In this document: one piece after another, positions 1-10,560 of the stretch | Numbering within the stretch: the stretch's first letter is position 1 | Layout of the letters: each line of letters starts with the position of its first letter | From: Balaenoptera acutorostrata | Lineage: Eukaryota; Chordata; Mammalia; Artiodactyla; Balaenopteridae | Assembly: GCF_949987535.1 (NCBI RefSeq) | Contig: NW_026646029.1 | Coordinates: 248,001 to 312,000, forward strand | DNA: 64,000 bases | Direction: 5' to 3' | The notes under the pieces: generated by a model | What the model was told of the DNA's origin: nothing | Database searches by the model: none | The model's input: only the letters and a program-made list of their open reading frames with translations | Position numbers and translations under genes: made by a program

Positions 1-369
1 AGTAAAGCGGCTGGAATGGCGAACCCGAGCACAAGGAGATGAGAAATGAGGTGCGTTTTAGAAACCTTTCCCGATCACACGGTGTACCATCTTCTGGGTT
101 TCTCATGCATGTTTTCAATGTAGGAAGATCCCCTCGAACCTGGAGATTTGGGACCCATGGGATGGGTACCATGCAGTATTACTTTAAAGGGTGTGCGTTG
201 GCTCACCCAACCTCACCAAACCTCTCAGCCCCAAGAGTGTCCACCCTTATGTCTCAATCAGCTGTGGGTCTAGATATGGTCAATCCAGGTTGCATCACAG
301 CCCCTGAACGAATTGTGTAAGAATTTCTCTCTCTTTCACTGTCTTTGTTTCACGGGTTTTGAAAAGTAA
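1..369. repeat. Unassigned monomer segment, offsets 1-369 (shown in M1)
   Basis: This is the part of the monomer left of the L1 relic. Across the monomer border it is continuous with offsets 1581-1760, giving about 550 bp of unknown origin. It is mixed-composition DNA with NcoI-like and KpnI-like hexamers near 156-170, a pyrimidine-rich stretch near 325-345 and no convincing gene. A 93-codon open frame at 39-320 exists only in M1 and its near copy M10, so it is not conserved. It could be an older LTR or the ancestral pre-satellite locus, but I see no feature that decides this. Confidence 0.6.
153..167. repeat. Small inverted repeat, acccat-ggg-atgggt (offset 153)
   Basis: Two 6-bp arms separated by three bases sit just before the ggtacc hexamer. 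It is intact in most monomers. M8's divergent neighbour M9 has actcatggaatgagt, and M15, M33 and M35 have catggaatgg, which breaks the arms. It is short enough to be chance and no function is implied. Confidence 0.5.
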
Positions 370-709
370 TTTCTTTTTATAATGGGGTTTAGCTGCTTTT
401 CATGGCTGTGTTTATGCCGCTTTACACCCCCTTGACTCACTTACAGAGAGATATCAATACATAGGTGTGAAGATTCTTACTAGTCAGATATATTCTTGTG
501 CGGTGAATAGGGGGTGTTGAGTCCAGTTCACTGAGCAAGGAGTAGGTCTTGTCTATTACATATTGGGTTTATGGAACGGTATCTGAGCTAATTTGAAACC
601 CTTGTTTTATGCATCACCCCACCTCACCTTTCCCGTTCAGCAGCCATAGTGTGTTTTCTAAACGTGTGACTCTCTTCTGTTTTGTCATTCAGGTCAAGTG
701 TAGCGGTTT
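370..709 (-). mobile_element. Relic LINE-1 3' UTR, antisense (shown in M1; same offsets in every monomer)
   Basis: Read on the plus strand, this region is alignable by eye to the reverse complement of the ungulate/cetacean L1 3' UTR. It starts at a degenerate oligo-T (ttctttttat, 371-380), which would be the old poly(A) end. It continues through gctgtgtttatgccgcttta and ttgactcacttacag, then a segment resembling the L1 stretch around ccctgtgctatacagtagg (here gttcactgagcaaggagtagg, about 527-547). It ends with the run before the ORF2 stop (ctcttctgttttgt, about 671-684). Divergence from the L1 I remember is high, so this is an old insertion. The element's sense strand is minus. I see no clear target-site duplication. 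Confidence 0.8.
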
Positions 710-1241
710 TTACATTCCCTCTATAAGTGATATCTTATGATAAGGGTCTTTTTCTGTGTGACTTATTTCACTTAGAATCGTCGTACCTAAATCCACTCAT
801 CGTGCTGCTACTAGCCTTATGACGTTGATTTCATGGCTGAGTGATATTCCATTGTACATGAGGACCACAATTTCTGTATCCATTTTTCTCTTTCCTAGGA
901 TATTTAAGGTGTAATGAAGTGGAGGTTCTTGTCAACAGAGCAGCCCTAAACTTTGGGGTGCCTGTGTCTTGCTGATGTTTAGTTTTCCTAATTTATACGC
1001 CCATGCGTGGAAGTGCCCTATGCTCTCTAAGCTGTGTTTTTTAGATGTTTCAGGACACACCGTACACTTATCCAGAGTGGCTGTTGGCAATTTATATCCC
1101 GCCCATCAGCGTAGCAAGGCTCCCATTTCTCCATGGCCGGTCCTGCATTTCTGGTTTTGACACTTTTTTCCGCATGGCTCTTTTGCCCGCTGGGAAGTGA
1201 GACTTCTTTGTAGCGCTGATTTGCCTTTCCAGGTTGCTTGG
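710..1241 (-). pseudogene. L1 ORF2 C-terminal relic, part 1 (shown in M1)
   Basis: The minus-strand translation retains recognisable LINE-1 ORF2 C-terminal motifs in several frames. Reading minus from about 777, ILSEISHTEKDTYHKIS resembles the family's ILSEVSQ-EKDKYHMIS block. The family-like stop follows at 712-710. Between about 830 and 890, WIQKLW and CTMEYHSAM correspond to WIKKMW and YTMEYYSAI. Near 1030-1090, QPLWISVRCVLKHLK (QPLWRSVRCVLKHLK in most copies) corresponds to QPLWKTVWRFLKNLK. Frameshifts separate these blocks, so there is no functional protein. The reverse transcriptase and endonuclease domains are not present. This is a 5'-truncated L1, repeated in all monomers. Confidence 0.85.
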
Positions 1242-1313
1242 TTGGCCAAAAAGGGCGTATGCGTTTTTTCCTGAATATATTCAGGAAAAAACGCATACGC
1301 CCTTTTTGGCCAA
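1242..1313. mobile_element. 72-bp perfect palindrome, mariner-derived MITE-like element nested in L1 (shown in M1)
   Basis: Left arm 1242-1277 and right arm 1278-1313 are exact reverse complements with no spacer: ttggccaaaaagggcg... to ...cgccctttttggccaa, meeting at gaatatattc. The outer TTGGCCAAAAAG and the inner GTTTTTTCC match, from memory, the terminal inverted repeats of a mariner family common in cetartiodactyls (TTGGCCAAAAAGTTCG...GTTTTTCC). Two such ends fused back to back are how MADE1-type MITEs are built. It interrupts the ORF2 relic: L1-like DNA resumes about 15-25 bp beyond each side. The TA duplication expected of a mariner insertion is not visible at either edge. Confidence 0.75.
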
Positions 1314-1580
1314 GGGCATCATTGTCCACGTTTTGCCGCTTTTCATGTGCTTTCAAGGCGATTCGAATCTACCTCCTGAAATCTGTTTCCTGCAATTCTG
1401 CCTTGCTTTCAAATCCTCTTCGTTGCCTTCCCTCAATATATTTGTGGACGAGAGTTATCATTTATAACTCAGCAGGTTTGTGAATTGCAGAGCCCCTGAG
1501 CTCCATTTTTCAAGTCGCTTTTCTGGGAGCTGGGCGCAAAAGCGCTGGATTGCTTCAGGCCCTCTTCTGTTTCAAGAGGG
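1314..1580 (-). pseudogene. L1 ORF2 relic, part 2, 5' of the MITE (shown in M1)
   Basis: Antisense L1 ORF2 sequence continues after the palindrome. The plus-strand stretch cttttcatgtgctttcaagg (about 1340-1359) matches the L1 run around cttttcatgtgcctgttgg. Tcaatatatttgtgg and ttatcattt (about 1433-1463) match the segment before the L1 run atatcatttgc. Near 1535-1570, gcgcaaaagcg and aggccct recall gtgcaaaagct and aggtccc. Similarity fades near offset 1580, which I take as the truncated 5' end of the L1. That boundary is soft, by perhaps 50 bp or more. Confidence 0.65.
1451..1471. repeat. Small hairpin, agagttat-cattt-ataactct (offset 1451)
   Basis: Most monomers have an 8-bp stem with a 5-base loop here. 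M1 and M10 end in ataactca, losing one pair. M14, M32 and M34 have atatctct. The E subtype has agttgtca. It lies inside the L1 relic and is probably incidental. Confidence 0.4.
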
Positions 1581-1593
1581 CAGGCTAAGCCTG
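1581..1593. repeat. Small hairpin caggct-a-agcctg (offset 1581)
   Basis: Perfect 6-bp arms with a single central base sit right at the apparent outer edge of the L1 relic. M14, M32 and M34 carry aagact instead of aagcct, a shared lineage change that breaks the stem. No function is inferred. Confidence 0.4.
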
Positions 1594-1760
1594 TGGTTAA
1601 TTCTTCTTCCTGATGGGAAAATAGAGTGACCTGTGCCTGTCCCAACACCTAGAGCTAGTCTCTCATTGGTTCCCCCTCTTCCCGTTCATCCTCAGGACAA
1701 ATTGCAACCTGTACGGAACAGGAGCTTAAAGGTGCTGATTCTCCAAGGAGGGAGATGGCT
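1594..1760. repeat. Unassigned monomer segment, offsets 1594-1760 (shown in M1)
   Basis: This is the right end of the monomer, continuous with offset 1 of the next copy. It contains a conserved pyrimidine-rich run (ggttccccctcttcccgttc) and the purine-rich ccaaggagggagatgg just before the chosen monomer border. I see no L1 or MITE similarity and no gene. Subtype A is marked here by acatctagag, aggactaattg and aacaggaggttaaagg, against acacctagag, aggacaaattg and aacaggagcttaaagg in the others. Confidence 0.6.
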
Positions 1761-3520
1761 AGTAAAGCGGCTGGAATGGCGAACCCGAGCACAAGGAGAT
1801 GAGAAATGAGGTGCGTTTTAGAAACCTTTCCCGATCACACGGTGTACCATCTTCTGGGTTTCTCATGCATGTTTTCGACGTAGGAAGATACCCTTGAACC
1901 TGGAGATTTGGGACCCATGGGATGGGTACCATGCAGTATTACTTTCAAGGGTCTGCGTTGGCTCACCCAACCTCACCAAACCTCTCAGCCCCAAGAGTGT
2001 CCACCCTTATGTCTCAATCAGCTGTGGGTCTAGATATGGTCAATCCAGGTTGCATCACAGCCCCTGAACGAATTGTGTAAGAATTTCTCTCTCTTTCACT
2101 GTCTTTGTTTCACGGGTTTTCAAAAGTCATTTATTTTTATGATGGGGTTTAGCTGCTTTGCACGGCTGTGTTTATGCCGCTTTACACGCCCTTGACTCAC
2201 TTACAGAGACATATCAATACATAGGTTTGAAGATTCTTACTAGTCAGATATATTCTTGTGCGGTGAATAGGGGGTGTTGAGTCCAGTTCACTGAGCAAGG
2301 AGTAGGTCTTGTCTATTACATATTGGGTTTATGGAACGGTATCTGAGCTAATTTGAAACCCTTGTTTTATGCATCACCCCACCTCAGCTTTCCCGTTCAG
2401 CAGCCATAGTGTGTTTTCTAAACGTGTGACTCTCTTCTGTTTTGTCATTCAGGTCAAGTGTAGCGGTTTTTACATTCCCTCTATAAGTGATATCTTATGA
2501 TAAGTGTCTTTTTCTGTGTGACTTATTTCACTTAGAATCGTCGTACCTAAATCCACTCATCGTGCTGCTACTAGCCTTATGACGTTGATTTCATGGCTGA
2601 GTGATATTCCATTGTACATGAGGACCACAACTTCTGTATCCATTTTTCTCTTTCCTAGGATATTTAAGGTGTAATGAAGTGGGGGTTCTTGTCAACAGAG
2701 CAGCCCTAAACTTTGGGGTGCCTGTGTCTTGCTGATTTTTAGTTTTCCCAATTTATACGCCCATGAGTGGAAGTGCCCTATGCTCTTCAAGCTGTGTTTT
2801 TTAGATGTTTCAGGACACACCGTCCACTTCTCCAGAGTGGCTGTTGGCAGTTTACATCCCACCCATCAGCGTAGCAAGGCTCCCATTTCTCCATGGCCGG
2901 TCCTGCATTTCTGGTTTGGACACTTTTTTCCGCATGGCCCTTTTGCCCGCTGGGAAGCGAGACTTCTTTGTAGCGCTGATTTGCCTTTCCAGGTTGCTTG
3001 GTTGGCCCAAAAGGGCGTATGCGTTTTTTCCTGAATATATTCAGGAAAAAACGCATACGCCCTTTTTGGCCAAGGGCATCATTGTCCACGTTTTGCCGCT
3101 TTTCATGTGCTTTCAAGGCGATTCGAATCTACCTCCTGAAATCTGTTTACTGCAATTCTGCCTTGCTTTCAAATCCTCTTCATTGCCATCCCTCAATATA
3201 TTTGTGGACGACAGTTGTCATTTATAACTCTGCAGCTTTGGGAATTGCAGTGCCCCTGAGCTCCATTTTTCAAGTCGCTTTTTTGGGAGCTGGCCGCAAA
3301 AGCGCAGGATTGCTTCAGGCACTATACTGGTTCCAGAGGGCAGGCTAAGCCTGTGGTTAATTCTTCTTCCTGATGGGAAAATAGAGTGACCTGTGCCTGT
3401 CCCAACACCTAGAGCTAGTCTCTCATTGGTTCCCCCTCTTCCCGTTCATCCTCAGGACAAATTGCAACCTGTACGGAACAGGAGCTTAAAGGTGCTGATT
3501 CTCCAAGGAGGGAGATGGCT
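1761..3520 (+). repeat. Monomer M2, 1,760 bp, E-type right half
   Basis: The left part shares actttcaagggtctg with M7. The right part is E-type (gagtggaagtg, tgctcttcaag, ctgtttactgc). Palindrome 3002-3073 has one mismatch: C for A at the seventh base of the left arm. Confidence 0.95.
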
Positions 3521-5280
3521 AGTAAAGCGGATGGAATGGCGATCCCAAGCACAAGGAGATGAGAAATGAGGTGCGTTTTAGAAACCTTTCCCGATCACAC
3601 GGTGTACCATCTTCTGGGTTTCTCATGCATGTTTTCGACGTAGGAAGATGCCCTTGAACCTGGAGATTTGGGACCCATGGGATGGGTACCATGCAGTATT
3701 ACTTTAAAGGGTGTGCGTTGGCTCACCCAACCTCACCAAACCTCTCAGCCCCAAGAGTGTCCACCCTTATGTCTCAATCAGCTGTGGGTCTAGATATGGT
3801 CAATCGAGGTTGCATCACAACCCCTGAACGAATTGTGTAAGAATTTCTCTCTCTTTCACTGTCTTTGTTTCACGGGTTTTGAAAAGTCATTTATTTTTAT
3901 AATGGGGTTTAGCTGCTTTTCACGGCTGTGTTTATGCCGCTTTACACCCCCTTGACTCACTTACAGAGACATATCAATATATAGGTTTGAAGATTCTTAC
4001 TAGTCAGATATATTCTTGTGCGGTGAATAGGGGGTGTTGAGTCCAGTTCACTGAGCAAGGAGTAGGTCTTGTCTATTACATATTGGGTTTATGGAACGGT
4101 ATCTGAGCTAATTTGAAACCCTTGTTTTATGCATCACCCCACCTCACCTTTCCCATTCAGCAGCCATAGTGTGTTTTCTAAAAGTGTGACTCTCTTCTGT
4201 TTTGTCATTCAGGTCAAGTGTAGCTGTTTTTACATTGCCTCAATAAGTGATATCTTATGATAAGTGTCTTTTTCTGTGTGACTTATTTCACTTAGAATCG
4301 TCGTACATAAATCCACTCATTGTGCTGCTACTAGCCTTATGACGTTGATTTCATGTCTGAGTGATATTCCATTGTACATGAGGACCACAACTTCTGTATC
4401 CATTTTTCTCTTTCCTAGGATATTTAAGGTGTAATGAAGTGGGGGTTCTTGTCAACAGAGCAGCCCTAAACTTTGGGGTGCCTGTGTCTTGCTGATTTTT
4501 AGTTTTCCCAATTTATACGCCCATGCGTGGAAGTGCCCTATGCTCTCCAAGCTGTGTTTTTTAGATGTTTCAGGACACACCGTACACTTCTCCAGAGTGG
4601 CTGTTGGCAATTTACATGCCGCCCATCAGCGTAGCAAGGCTCCCATTTCTCCATGGCCGGTCCTGCATTTCTGGTTTGGACACTTTTTGCCGCATGGCCC
4701 TTTTGCCTGCTGGGACGCGAGACTTCTTTGTAGCGCTGATTTGCCTTTCCAGGTTGCTTGGTTGGCCAAAAAGGGCGTATGCGTTTTTTCCTGAATATAT
4801 TCAGGAAAAAACGCATACGCCCTTTTTGGCCAAGGGCCTCATTGTCCACGTTTTGCCGCTTTTCATGTGCTTTCAAGGCGATTCGAATCTACCCCCTGAA
4901 ATCTGTTTCCTGCAATTCTGCCTTGCTTTCAAATCCTCTTCGTTGCCTTCCCTCAATATATTTGTGGACGAGAGTTATCATTTATAACTCTGCAGCTTTG
5001 GGAATTGCAGTGCCCCTGAGCTCCATTTTTCAAGTCGCTTTTTTGCGAGCTGGCCGCAAAAGTGCAGGATTGCTTCAGGCACTATTCTGGTTCCAGAGGG
5101 CAGGCTAAGCCTGTGGTTAATTCTTCTTTCTGATGGGAAAATAGAGTGACCTGTGCCTGTCCCAACATCTAGAGCTAGTCTCTCATTGGTTCCCCCTCTT
5201 CCCGTTCATCCTCAGGACTAATTGCAACCTGTATGTAACAGGAGGTTAAAGGTGCTGATTCTCCAAGGAGGGAGATGGCT
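3521..5280 (+). repeat. Monomer M3, 1,760 bp, A3-like
   Basis: Carries A3 markers: caatcgagg with cacaaccc, gagacatatcaatatata, gcctcaataagtg and tacataaatcc. It also has private changes such as ttttttgcgagc. Palindrome 4762-4833 is perfect. Confidence 0.95.
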
Positions 5281-7040
5281 AGTAAAGCAGCTGGAATGGC
5301 GATCCCGAGCACAAGGAGATGAGAAATGAGGTGCGTTTTAGAAACCTTTCCCGATCACACGGTGTACCATTTTCTGGGTTTCTCATGCATGTTTTCGACG
5401 TAGGAAGATGCCCTTGAACCTGGAGATTTGGGACCCATGGGATGGGTACCATGCAGTATTACTTTAAAGGGTGTGCGTTGGCTCACCCAACCTCACCAAA
5501 CCTCTCAGCCCCAAGAGTGTCCACCCTTATGTCTCAATCAGCTGTGGGTCTAGATATGGTCAATCCAGGTTGCATCAGAGCCCCTGAACGAATTGTGTAA
5601 GAATTCCTCTCTCTTTCACTGTCTTTGTTTCACCGGTTTTGAAAAGTCATTTATTTTTATAATGGGGTTTAGCTGCTTTTCACGGCTGTGTTTATGCCGC
5701 TTTACACCCCCTTGACTCACTTACAGAGAGATATCAATACATAGGTTTGAAGATTCTTACTAGTCAGATATATTCTTGTGCGGTGAATAGGGGGTGTTGA
5801 GTCCAGTTCACTGAGCAAGGAGTAGGTCTTGTCTATTACATATTGGGTTTATGGAACGGTATCTGAGCTAATTTGAAACACTTGTTTTATGCATCACCCC
5901 ACCTCACCTTTCCCGTTCAGCAGCCATAGTGTGTTTTCTAAACGTGTGACGCTCTTCTGTTTTGTCATTCAGGTCAAGTGTAGCGGTTTTTACATTCCCT
6001 CCATAAGTGATATCTTATGATAAGTGTCTTTTTCTGTGTGACTTATTTCACTTAGAATCGTCGTACCTAAATCCACTCATCGTGCTGCCTCTAGCCTTAT
6101 GACGTTGATTTCATGGCTGAGTGATATTCCATTGTACATGAGGACCACAACTTCTTTATCCATTTTTCTCTTTCCTAGGATATTTAAGGTGTAATGAAGT
6201 GGGGGTTCTTGTCAATAGAGCAGCCCTAAACTTTGGGGTGCCTGTGTCTTGCTGATTTTTAGTTTTCCCAATTTATACGCCCATGCGTGGAAGTGCCGTA
6301 TGCTCTATAAGCTGTGTGTTTTAGATGTTTCAGGACACACCGTACACTACTCCAGAGTGGCTGTTGGCAATTTACATCCCGCCCATCAGCGTAGCAAGGC
6401 TCCCATTTCTCCATGGCCGGTCCTGCATTTCTGGTTTGGACACTTTTTTCTGCATGGCCCTTTTGCCCGCTGGGAAGCGAGACTTCTTTGGAGCGCTGAT
6501 TTGCCTTTCCAGGTTGCTTGGTTGGCCAAAAAGGGCGTATGCGTTTTTTCCTGAATATATTCAGGAAAAAACGCATACGCCCTTTTTGGCCAAGGGCATC
6601 ATTGTCCACGTTTTGCCGCTTTTCATGTGCTTTCAAGGCGATTCGAATCTACCCCCTGAAATCTGTTTCCTGCAATTCTGCCTTGCTTTCAAATCCTCTT
6701 CGTTGCCTTCCCTCAATATATTTGTGGACGAGAGTTATCATTTATAACTCTGCAGGTTTGTGAATTGCAGTGCCCCTGAGCTCCATTTTTCAAGTCGCTT
6801 TTTTGGGAGCTGGCCGCAAAAGCGCAGGATTGCTTCAGGCCCTGTTCTGGTACCAGAGGGCAGGCTAAGCCTGTGGTTAATTCTTCTTCCTGATGGGAAA
6901 ATAGAGTGACCTGTGCCTGTCCCAACACCTAGAGCTAGTCTCTCATTGGTTCCCCCTCTTCCCGTTCATCCTCAGGACAAATTGCAACATGTAAGGAACA
7001 GGAGCTTAAAGGTGCTGATTCTCCAAGGAGGGAGATGGCT
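5281..7040 (+). repeat. Monomer M4, 1,760 bp, mixed type
   Basis: The left part carries A2-like gcatcagagccc and ttcaccggttttg. The right end carries gcaacatgtaagg, shared only with M5 and M6. Tgctgcctctagcc is shared with M7. Palindrome 6522-6593 is perfect. Confidence 0.95.
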
Positions 7041-8800
7041 AGTAAAGCAGCTGGAATGGCGAACCCGAGCACAAGGAGATGAGAAATGAGGTGCGTTTTA
7101 GAAACCTTTCCCGATCACACGGTGTACCATCTTCTGGGTTTCTCATGCATGTTTTCGACGTAGAAAGATGCACTTGAAACTGGAGATTTGGGACCCATGG
7201 GATGGGTACAATGCAGTATTACTTTAAAGGGTGTGCGTTGGCTCACCCAACCTCACCAAACCTCTCAGCCCCAAGAGTGTCCACCCTTATGTCTCAATCA
7301 GCTGTGGGTCTAGATATGGTCAATCCAGATTGCATCACAGCCCCTGAACGAATTGTGTAAGAATTTCTCTCTGTTTCACTGTCTTTGTTTCACGGGTTTT
7401 GAAAAGTCATTTATTTTTATAATGGGGTTTAGCTGCTTTTCACGGCTGTGTTTATGCCGCTTTACACCCCCTTGACTCACTTACAGAGAGATATCAATAC
7501 ATAGGTTTGAAGATTCTTACTAGTCAGATATATTCTTGTGTGGTGAATAGGGGGTGTTGAGTCCAGTTCACTGAGCAAGGAGTAGGTCTTGTCTATTACA
7601 TATTGGGTTTATGGAACGGTATCTGAGCTAATTTGAAACCCTTGTTTTATGCATCACCCCACCTCACCTTTCCCGTTCAGCAGCCATAGTGTGTTTTCTA
7701 AACGTGTGACTCTCTTCTGTTTTGTCATTCAGGTCAAGTGTAGCGGTTTTTACATTCCTTCTATAAGTGATATCTTATGATAAGTGTCTTTTTCTGTGTG
7801 ACTTATTTCACTTAGAATCGTCGTACCTAAATCCACTCATCGTGCTGCTACTAGCCTTATGACGTTGATTTCATGGCTGAGTGATATTCCATTGTACATG
7901 AGGACCACAACTTCTTTATCCATTTTTCTCTTTCCTATGATATTTAAGGTGTAATGAAGTGGGGGTTCTTGTCAACAGAGCAGCCCTAAACTTTGGGGTG
8001 CCTGTGTCTTGCTGATTTTTAGTTTTCCCAATTTACACGCCCATGCGTGGAAGTGCCGTATGCTGTCTAAGCTGTGTTTTTTAGATGTTTCAGGACACAC
8101 CGTACACTTCTCCAGGGTGGCTGTTGGCAATTTACATCCCGCCCATCATCGTAGCAAGGCTCCCATTTCTCCATGGCCGGTCCTGCATTTCTGGTTTGGA
8201 CACTTTTTTCTGCATGGCCCTTTTGCCCGCTGGGAAGCGAGACTTCTTTGGAGCGCTGATTTGCCTTTCCAGGTTGCTTGGTTGGCCAAAAAGGGCGTAT
8301 GCATTTTTTCCTGAATATATTCAGGAAAAAACGCATACGCCCTTTTTGGCCAAGGGCATCATTGTCCACGTTTTGCCGCTTTTCATGTGCTTTCAAGGCG
8401 ATTCGAATCTACCTCCTGAAATCTGTTTCCTGCAATTCTGCCTTGCTTTCAAATCCTCTTCGTTGCCTTCCCTCAATATATTTGTGGACGAGAGTTATCA
8501 TTTATAACTCTGCAGGTTTGTGAATTGCAGTGCCCCTGAGCTCCATTTTTCAAGTCGCTTTTTTGGGAGCTGGCCGCAAAAGCGCAGGATTGATTCAGGC
8601 CCTGTTCTGGTTCCAGAGGGCAGGCTAAGCCTGTGGTTAATTCTTCTTCCTGATGGGAAAATAGAGTGACCTGTGCCTGTCCCAACACCTAGAGCTAGTC
8701 TCTCATTGGTTCCCCCTCTTCCCGTTCATCCTCAGGACAAATTGCAACATGTAAGGAACAGGAGCTTAAAGGTGCTGATTCTCCAAGGAGGGAGATGGCT
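7041..8800 (+). repeat. Monomer M5, 1,760 bp, twin of M6
   Basis: Private variants shared only with M6 include tagaaagatgcacttgaaac, tcctatgatatt, catcatcgtagc and gattgattcagg. Palindrome 8282-8353 has one left-arm mismatch (gtatgcatttttt). Confidence 0.95.
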
Positions 8801-10560
8801 AGTAAAGCAGCTGGAATGGCGAACCCGAGCACAAGGAGATGAGAAATGAGGTGCGTTTTAGAAACCTTTCCCGATCACACGGTGTACCATCTTCTGGGTT
8901 TCTCATGCATGTTTTCGACGTAGAAAGATGCACTTGAAACTGGAGATTTGGGACCCATGGGATGGGTACAATGCAGTATTACTTTAAAGGGTGTGCGTTG
9001 GCTCACCCAACCTCACCAAACCTCTCAGCCCCAAGAGTGTCCACCCTTATGTCTCAATCAGCTGTGGGTCTAGATATGGTCAATCCAGATTGCATCACAG
9101 CCCCTGAACGAATTGTGTAAGAATTTCTCTCTGTTTCACTGTCTTTGTTTCACGGGTTTTGAAAAGTCATTTATTTTTATAATGGGGTTTAGCTGCTTTT
9201 CACGGCTGTGTTTATGCCGCTTTACACCCCCTTGACTCACTTACAGAGAGATATCAATACATAGGTTTGAAGATTCTTACTAGTCAGATATATTCTTGTG
9301 TGGTGAATAGGGGGTGTTGAGTCCAGTTCACTGAGCAAGGAGTAGGTCTTGTCTATTACATATTGGGTTTATGGAACGGTATCTGAGCTAATTTGAAACC
9401 CTTGTTTTATGCATCACCCCACCTCACCTTTCCCGTTCAGCAGCCATAGTGTGTTTTCTAAACGTGTGACTCTCTTCTGTTTTGTCATTCAGGTCAAGTG
9501 TAGCGGTTTTTACATTCCTTCTATAAGTGATATCTTATGATAAGTGTCTTTTTCTGTGTGACTTATTTCACTTAGAATCGTCGTACCTAAATCCACTCAT
9601 CGTGCTGCTACTAGCCTTATGACGTTGATTTCATGGCTGAGTGATATTCCATTGTACATGAGGACCACAACTTCTTTATCCATTTTTCTCTTTCCTATGA
9701 TATTTAAGGTGTAATGAAGTGGGGGTTCTTGTCAACAGAGCAGCCCTAAACTTTGGGGTGCCTGTGTCTTGCTGATTTTTAGTTTTCCCAATTTACACGC
9801 CCATGCGTGGAAGTGCCGTATGCTGTCTAAGCTGTGTTTTTTAGATGTTTCAGGACACACCGTACACTTCTCCAGGGTGGCTGTTGGCAATTTACATCCC
9901 GCCCATCATCGTAGCAAGGCTCCCATTTCTCCATGGCCGGTCCTGCATTTCTGGTTTGGACACTTTTTTCTGCATGGCCCTTTTGCCCGCTGGGAAGCGA
10001 GACTTCTTTGGAGCGCTGATTTGCCTTTCCAGGTTGCTTGGTTGGCCAAAAAGGGCGTATGCATTTTTTCCTGAATATATTCAGGAAAAAACGCATACGC
10101 CCTTTTTGGCCAAGGGCATCATTGTCCACGTTTTGCCGCTTTTCATGTGCTTTCAAGGCGATTCGAATCTACCTCCTGAAATCTGTTTCCTGCAATTCTG
10201 CCTTGCTTTCAAATCCTCTTCGTTGCCTTCCCTCAATATATTTGTGGACGAGAGTTATCATTTATAACTCTGCAGGTTTGTGAATTGCAGTGCCCCTGAG
10301 CTCCATTTTTCAAGTCGCTTTTTTGGGAGCTGGCCGCAAAAGCGCAGGATTGATTCAGGCCCTGTTCTGGTTCCAGAGGGCAGGCTAAGCCTGTGGTTAA
10401 TTCTTCTTCCTGATGGGAAAATAGAGTGACCTGTGCCTGTCCCAACACCTAGAGCTAGTCTCTCATTGGTTCCCCCTCTTCCCGTTCATCCTCAGGACAA
10501 ATTGCAACATGTAAGGAACAGGAGCTTAAAGGTGCTGATTCTCCAAGGAGGGAGATGGCT
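8801..10560 (+). repeat. Monomer M6, 1,760 bp, apparently identical to M5
   Basis: Every line I compared with M5 at +1,760 matches, including all M5-private changes. Palindrome 10042-10113 carries the same left-arm mismatch. Confidence 0.95.

Larger units (their letters stand above)
1..1760 (+). repeat. Monomer M1, 1,760 bp
   Basis: Reference copy for offsets. It shares private variants with M10: ttcaatgtaggaag, gtgtgaagattc, gctgatgtttagttttcct and gcgctggattg. Together these make M10 its sister. Palindrome 1242-1313 is perfect. Confidence 0.95.

Noticed and set aside
39..320. 93-codon open frame in M1 and again in M10 (15876-16157)
   Set aside because: It is open only in these two sister copies and closed by substitutions in all others, so it reflects their shared ancestry.
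1242..1313. Bacterial rho-independent terminator
   Set aside because: The stem ends are T- and A-rich in a eukaryotic satellite with L1 relics. There is no upstream gene, and the inverted repeat is better explained as fused transposon ends.
1027..1356. Minus-strand open frames of 109-112 codons, one per monomer
   Set aside because: They read through the palindrome and the antisense L1 ORF2 relic. Their C-terminal similarity to ORF2 is inherited, they lack the rest of the protein, and they recur only because the DNA repeats.
2805..3227. Plus-strand open frames of 140 (or 194) codons recurring in most monomers
   Set aside because: They lie antisense to the L1 relic, span the palindrome, are broken or shortened in several copies, and show no domain or signal of coding constraint.
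6713..6928. 71-codon minus-strand open frames near monomer right ends
   Set aside because: Present in only a minority of copies, with no recognisable motif; chance frames in repeated DNA.
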